Shown here: positions 30,104 to 32,317 of the stretch, piece after piece
Layout of the letters: each line of letters begins with the position of its first letter
Numbering within the stretch: position 1 is the first letter of the stretch
Translations under genes and position numbers: made by a program
Assembly (NCBI GenBank): GCA_964649145.1
Contig: CAZYOQ010000015.1
Span: 1-32,317, forward strand
Origin: MGBC163016 sp964649145
Lineage (GTDB): Bacteria > Actinomycetota > Coriobacteriia > Coriobacteriales > Eggerthellaceae
Length of the DNA stretch: 32,317 bases
Direction of reading: 5' to 3'
The notes under the pieces: generated by a model
Told to the model about the DNA's origin: nothing
Seen by the model: only the letters and a program-made list of their open reading frames with translations
Databases searched by the model: none

Positions 30104-30960
30104 TGGGCATTGTGATCGGCGCAGGAAAGACGGCATGGGTTACCGGCAGCGCGGGGTTCATCGGCGGTGCCATGATGTGGGGTCTAGATCAGGCTGGCTA
30201 TAAGGTTGTAGGTACCGATGCCGAGCTTTCGGTAACAGAGCCTGAACGCCTAGAGGCGTTTGCTGAAGAGGTTCAACCCGACATAATTGTGAATTGCGCT
30301 GGAATACGCCGCGATGCAACGACGCTAGATACAAAGGCGAAGGCCTACGAAGTAAATGCGCTAGGCGCCTTGAACATGGCAATTGTTGCGAATACCGTTG
30401 GTGCAACTATCGTGCAAGTCTCTTCAGATGACGTTTATGGAACGAAGCTAGACGAGCCTGTAAATGAGTTTGATCAGCCGCGTCCAACGACGCCATATGG
30501 TAAGTCGAAGATGGCGGGGGAGACGATGGTTAGATCCACTACATCCGACCACCTGATATTGCGCTCATCGTGGCTTTACCAAGCAAATCGCGGGCATTTC
30601 AAGGAGGTTATGGATGCAGCAATTGCAGGCGAGCGCATTGAATCGCGTACAGACCAGTTTGCTGCCCCGACCAGTGTTGGCTTCTACATGTACTATCTGT
30701 TGAAGATGCTAGAACGAGGTGCGAAAGGTACCTATCATATAACGCCTCGTGGTAAGGCTAGCCGCTACGATTTAAATTGCAAGATATTGGAGTTTGCCGG
30801 ATACGACCCATCAAAAGTCTTGATTCCTACGACGGATCCTGAAACCGAAGAGGATATCGTACTGGAGTCCATGATGCTTGAAATTGCTGGTGCTAACCTT
30901 CCAAGTTGGGATTACTCCCTGCGCAAATACATGTCTTCGAGAGGCCTGCTTGCAGAATAG
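30103..30960 (+). CDS. SDR-family sugar-nucleotide reductase, RmlD-like
   Basis: Extended short-chain dehydrogenase of 285 residues resembling dTDP-4-dehydrorhamnose reductase (RmlD), which reduces a 4-keto sugar with NAD(P)H. The ATG at 30103 is seven bases after GGGAGGG; a GTG at 30100 is also in frame. TGSAGFIGG (14-22) binds the cofactor, and Ser107-Ser108, Tyr132 and Lys136 (YGKSK) form the active site. PDIIVNCAGIRR, VNALGALNMA and RSSWLYQ are family stretches. Its start overlaps the TRAP permease stop by one base, so it is in the transporter operon rather than beside rmlB at 15187. Whether it acts on a sugar nucleotide or on the imported solute is open. Confidence 0.8.
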   Translation: MGIVIGAGKTAWVTGSAGFIGGAMMWGLDQAGYKVVGTDAELSVTEPERLEAFAEEVQPDIIVNCAGIRRDATTLDTKAKAYEVNALGALNMAIVANTVGATIVQVSSDDVYGTKLDEPVNEFDQPRPTTPYGKSKMAGETMVRSTTSDHLILRSSWLYQANRGHFKEVMDAAIAGERIESRTDQFAAPTSVGFYMYYLLKMLERGAKGTYHITPRGKASRYDLNCKILEFAGYDPSKVLIPTTDPETEEDIVLESMMLEIAGANLPSWDYSLRKYMSSRGLLAE

Positions 30961-31110
30961 AGCTGAATAGCGCTTGATGAAGAATGCTGGTGTCTTGTAA
31001 ATAGGCAAGTTTGCCACGCCCGCCAAACATCGCTTCGTGAAAGCAAGAATATCGCTTTGGGCTTCTTCTTCGGCAAGAAAAGCACTCTGGCTGCCAACAA
31101 AACTAAGAGC

Positions 31111-31416
31111 TTACACTAGGCGTGCGTAGTCTTGTGTCTGATGAAAGATATGGGCGATTATCACTAAGTTTTCTTCTGCTTTGTAAAGCATTATGTATTT
31201 ATTAATGAAAGCCGATCGATATCCAAGCGCTTCAAGTTCGGGAAGTTTCGAGAGTGAAAAGATATTAGGATTGCTGCTAATTAAAGCTACCTGCTTGTCG
31301 AATTCGTTAATAAAATTCTTTGCGGCTTGCTTGCTTTTTAGGATATTCGACAGGTAATCAACGATTGAGCGATACTCGCGTTCGGCTTCTTTTAGGATTA
31401 CAACTTTATAGGCCAT
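31111..31416 (-). CDS. ParE/RelE-family toxin
   Basis: Toxin of 101 residues. The start at 31416 (MAYKVVILKEAE) overlaps the antitoxin end; ATG 31422 adds two residues. The fold pattern is typical: AEREYRSIVDYLSNILKSKQAAKNFINEFDKQVALISSNP gives two helices, YRSAFINKYIMLYKAEENLVIIAHIFHQTQDYARLV the beta-sheet and C-terminal end. The family contains gyrase inhibitors (ParE) and mRNA-cleaving toxins (RelE); the R-x-x-x-Y pattern alone does not decide. It is cotranscribed with the Phd-type antitoxin and looks complete. The 150 bp beyond it (30961-31110) contain no feature I can support. Confidence 0.85.
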   Translation of the reverse strand: MAYKVVILKEAEREYRSIVDYLSNILKSKQAAKNFINEFDKQVALISSNPNIFSLSKLPELEALGYRSAFINKYIMLYKAEENLVIIAHIFHQTQDYARLV

Positions 31417-31672
31417 ATTCATCCCGAATAGACTCAGCGAAATCGTAATAGTCTCTGTATTCTGAATCGGCGATCTCGTTTTCTGCGAGTAAAATACGCG
31501 AGAGCAGTTTCGCTTTTGCAAGTTCATCCTGTATCAAGGCATATTCTTCGTTGCTCAGGCAGTGAATTGCAGCATACCCATTTTTTGTGACCGTAACATC
31601 ACGTTCACGTTCAACTAAAGCGGTGAAATCGGCGGTACTTTTCATATCTTTTACAGGAACACACGTAGCCAT
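31406..31672 (-). CDS. Phd/YefM-family antitoxin
   Basis: Antitoxin of 88 residues. The ATG at 31672 is preceded by AGGAGG with five bases spacing. MATCVPVKDMKSTADFTALVERERDVTVTKNGYAAIHCLSNEEY is the N-terminal dimerisation and DNA-binding region of the Phd/YefM fold, with VTVTKNGYAAI as the conserved core strand. The C-terminal helix (LLSRILLAENEIADSEYRDYYDFAESIRDEYGL) neutralises the toxin. A TATAAT -10 lies upstream between two CATGG arms and suggests autorepression. Confidence 0.86.
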   Translation of the reverse strand: MATCVPVKDMKSTADFTALVERERDVTVTKNGYAAIHCLSNEEYALIQDELAKAKLLSRILLAENEIADSEYRDYYDFAESIRDEYGL

Positions 31673-31697
31673 ATTTGCCTCCTGGTCATACTTTACA

Positions 31698-31717
31698 CAT
31701 GGCCTAATTATACCATG
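31698..31717 (-). promoter_or_regulatory. Promoter/operator of the Phd-ParE pair
   Basis: On the minus strand TATAAT (31707-31712) lies between inverted arms CATGG (31698-31702) and CCATG (31713-31717). A weak -35 (TTCGTC) is 17 bp upstream. The arms flank the -10, as expected of an antitoxin operator. Confidence 0.5.
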
Positions 31718-31814
31718 GCATTTTCATATGACGAACTATAGTTAAGAGCGCTTATTGTGTGATGAAACGGGTCAATAGGCCAAAGGCGCTTTTTCGGAGC
31801 CCAAGCAGTGGAAG

Positions 31815-32317
31815 CTATTCTTCAAAAAGTGACTCTTCAGTTATTTGAGAGAGCAGGAATGCGGCAGTGTCTTTTAGAACATGGCACGAATCGCCAATAA
31901 GTTCGCGATCCCATGCACATTCCCCTTGACATAATGGAAGTACAACACAACCTTTGCATTCTTTATCGTTATACGGGTTATACCTTGGTGTTGCGTGTGC
32001 GTCCACATCTCTGCAAGGGTGTTTGATGCCATCGTAAGCTTTAACAGCGTCGTCTAGCTTGTTTGCATCATAAGGGTCGGTCAAGTTGAACAAGGCACAT
32101 TGTCGTTTGCCCATCCAGCCATCGCATTTGTAAACATCCCCAATCGCATCGATTGCGAAATAATTCGCTATCTGCCCGTGACAGAAGTTTTTTGCTGGGC
32201 GAAGCATTTCCAAAACTTTTTGCCCAGCACAAGTTCTATCTTCGGCGTTTTTGAGGTCTCGCTCCATATTGCGCTTCATATTGCGCATTTGAATCTCGCA
32301 AAATTCATCACGACTCA
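31815..32317 (-). CDS. Radical SAM/SPASM-domain protein, C-terminal part
   Basis: The last 167 codons of a gene that continues beyond the window; the frame stays open to base 32317. The Cys pattern is that of a SPASM domain with auxiliary iron-sulphur clusters: CHGQIANYFAIDAIGDVYKCDGW, then CALF, CRDVDAH, CKGC, PLCQGECAWD and a final SCHVL. Such domains follow a radical SAM core in peptide-modifying enzymes (sactipeptide or thioether maturases) and in sulfatase maturases. The core and any peptide precursor lie outside. No start is assigned. The low-GC minus-strand neighbours suggest an accessory locus, but the pathway is unresolved. Confidence 0.75.
   Translation of the reverse strand, partial: SRDEFCEIQMRNMKRNMERDLKNAEDRTCAGQKVLEMLRPAKNFCHGQIANYFAIDAIGDVYKCDGWMGKRQCALFNLTDPYDANKLDDAVKAYDGIKHPCRDVDAHATPRYNPYNDKECKGCVVLPLCQGECAWDRELIGDSCHVLKDTAAFLLSQITEESLFEE

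Noticed and set aside
30961..31110. A decayed gene after the RmlD-like gene.
   Set aside because: Short translated pieces can be read, but none matches a family I recognise and no ribosome site is seen.
1..32317. CRISPR arrays, tRNA or rRNA genes.
   Set aside because: No set of regularly spaced repeats, no CCA-ended cloverleaf and no rRNA-like stretch was recognised by eye.

Overview
The window reads as chromosome from an anaerobic, host-associated actinobacterium. The best guess is class Coriobacteriia, order Eggerthellales, but this rests only on gene content: a permuted PstS, a fused TAXI-TRAP permease followed by an SDR/RmlD-like gene, a bile salt hydrolase, and lysine-rich or Ig-like surface proteins. 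No rRNA or other marker gene is present, so genus and species stay open. No tRNA, rRNA, CRISPR array, complete insertion sequence or phage module was seen.

Layout. (1) 1-6170: a complete phosphate-starvation locus, pstS-pstC-pstA-pstB followed by the two-component pair phoB-phoR. Pho-box-like 11-bp direct repeats lie before both pstS and phoB. PstS is circularly permuted and PstB has a 57-residue N-terminal extension. (2) 6171-7527: a two-gene thiamine unit, thiM plus an MTH1187-type thiamine-binding protein. (3) 7528-13920: an accessory block that looks AT-richer than the pst region. It holds hipBA with twin operators, a type II restriction-modification pair (Eco47II-like nuclease divergent from a HTH-fused C5 methyltransferase), an AAA/DUF4143 ATPase and a RHH-PIN toxin-antitoxin pair. 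Related imperfect-palindrome elements sharing a CCAACCAGCT-type core sit between these modules. (4) 14070-16452: a bile salt hydrolase, rmlB, and a remnant of a surface protein. (5) 16570-18608: two convergent, paralogous RelB/DinJ-PIN toxin-antitoxin pairs with related operators, then a decayed second copy of the AAA/DUF4143 ATPase. (6) 18765-21477: cell-surface genes, a membrane-anchored polysaccharide deacetylase and a CapA-family protein. (7) 21493-26337 (minus strand): a BceRS-BceAB antimicrobial-peptide sensing and detoxification locus, with an overlooked 45-codon membrane peptide gene directly before bceA. (8) 26633-30960: a TAXI-type TRAP solute-binding lipoprotein, fused TRAP permease and an overlapping SDR/RmlD-like gene. 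(9) 31111-32317: a Phd/YefM-ParE pair and the C-terminal SPASM part of a radical SAM protein that runs off the window.

How it fits together. The core functions are nutrient uptake (phosphate, thiamine precursors, a carboxylate-type TRAP substrate), envelope stress (Bce system, deacetylase, CapA, Rml-type sugars) and bile tolerance, all expected of a gut or oral resident. Interleaved are five toxin-antitoxin pairs, one restriction-modification system and two AAA/DUF4143 copies (one dead). This marks 7.5-18.6 kb as a turnover hotspot for selfish or defence modules. The least-described items are the module-separating repeat family, the putative self-regulatory palindromes of the restriction-modification locus, the small membrane peptide of the bce operon and the TRAP-SDR coupling.
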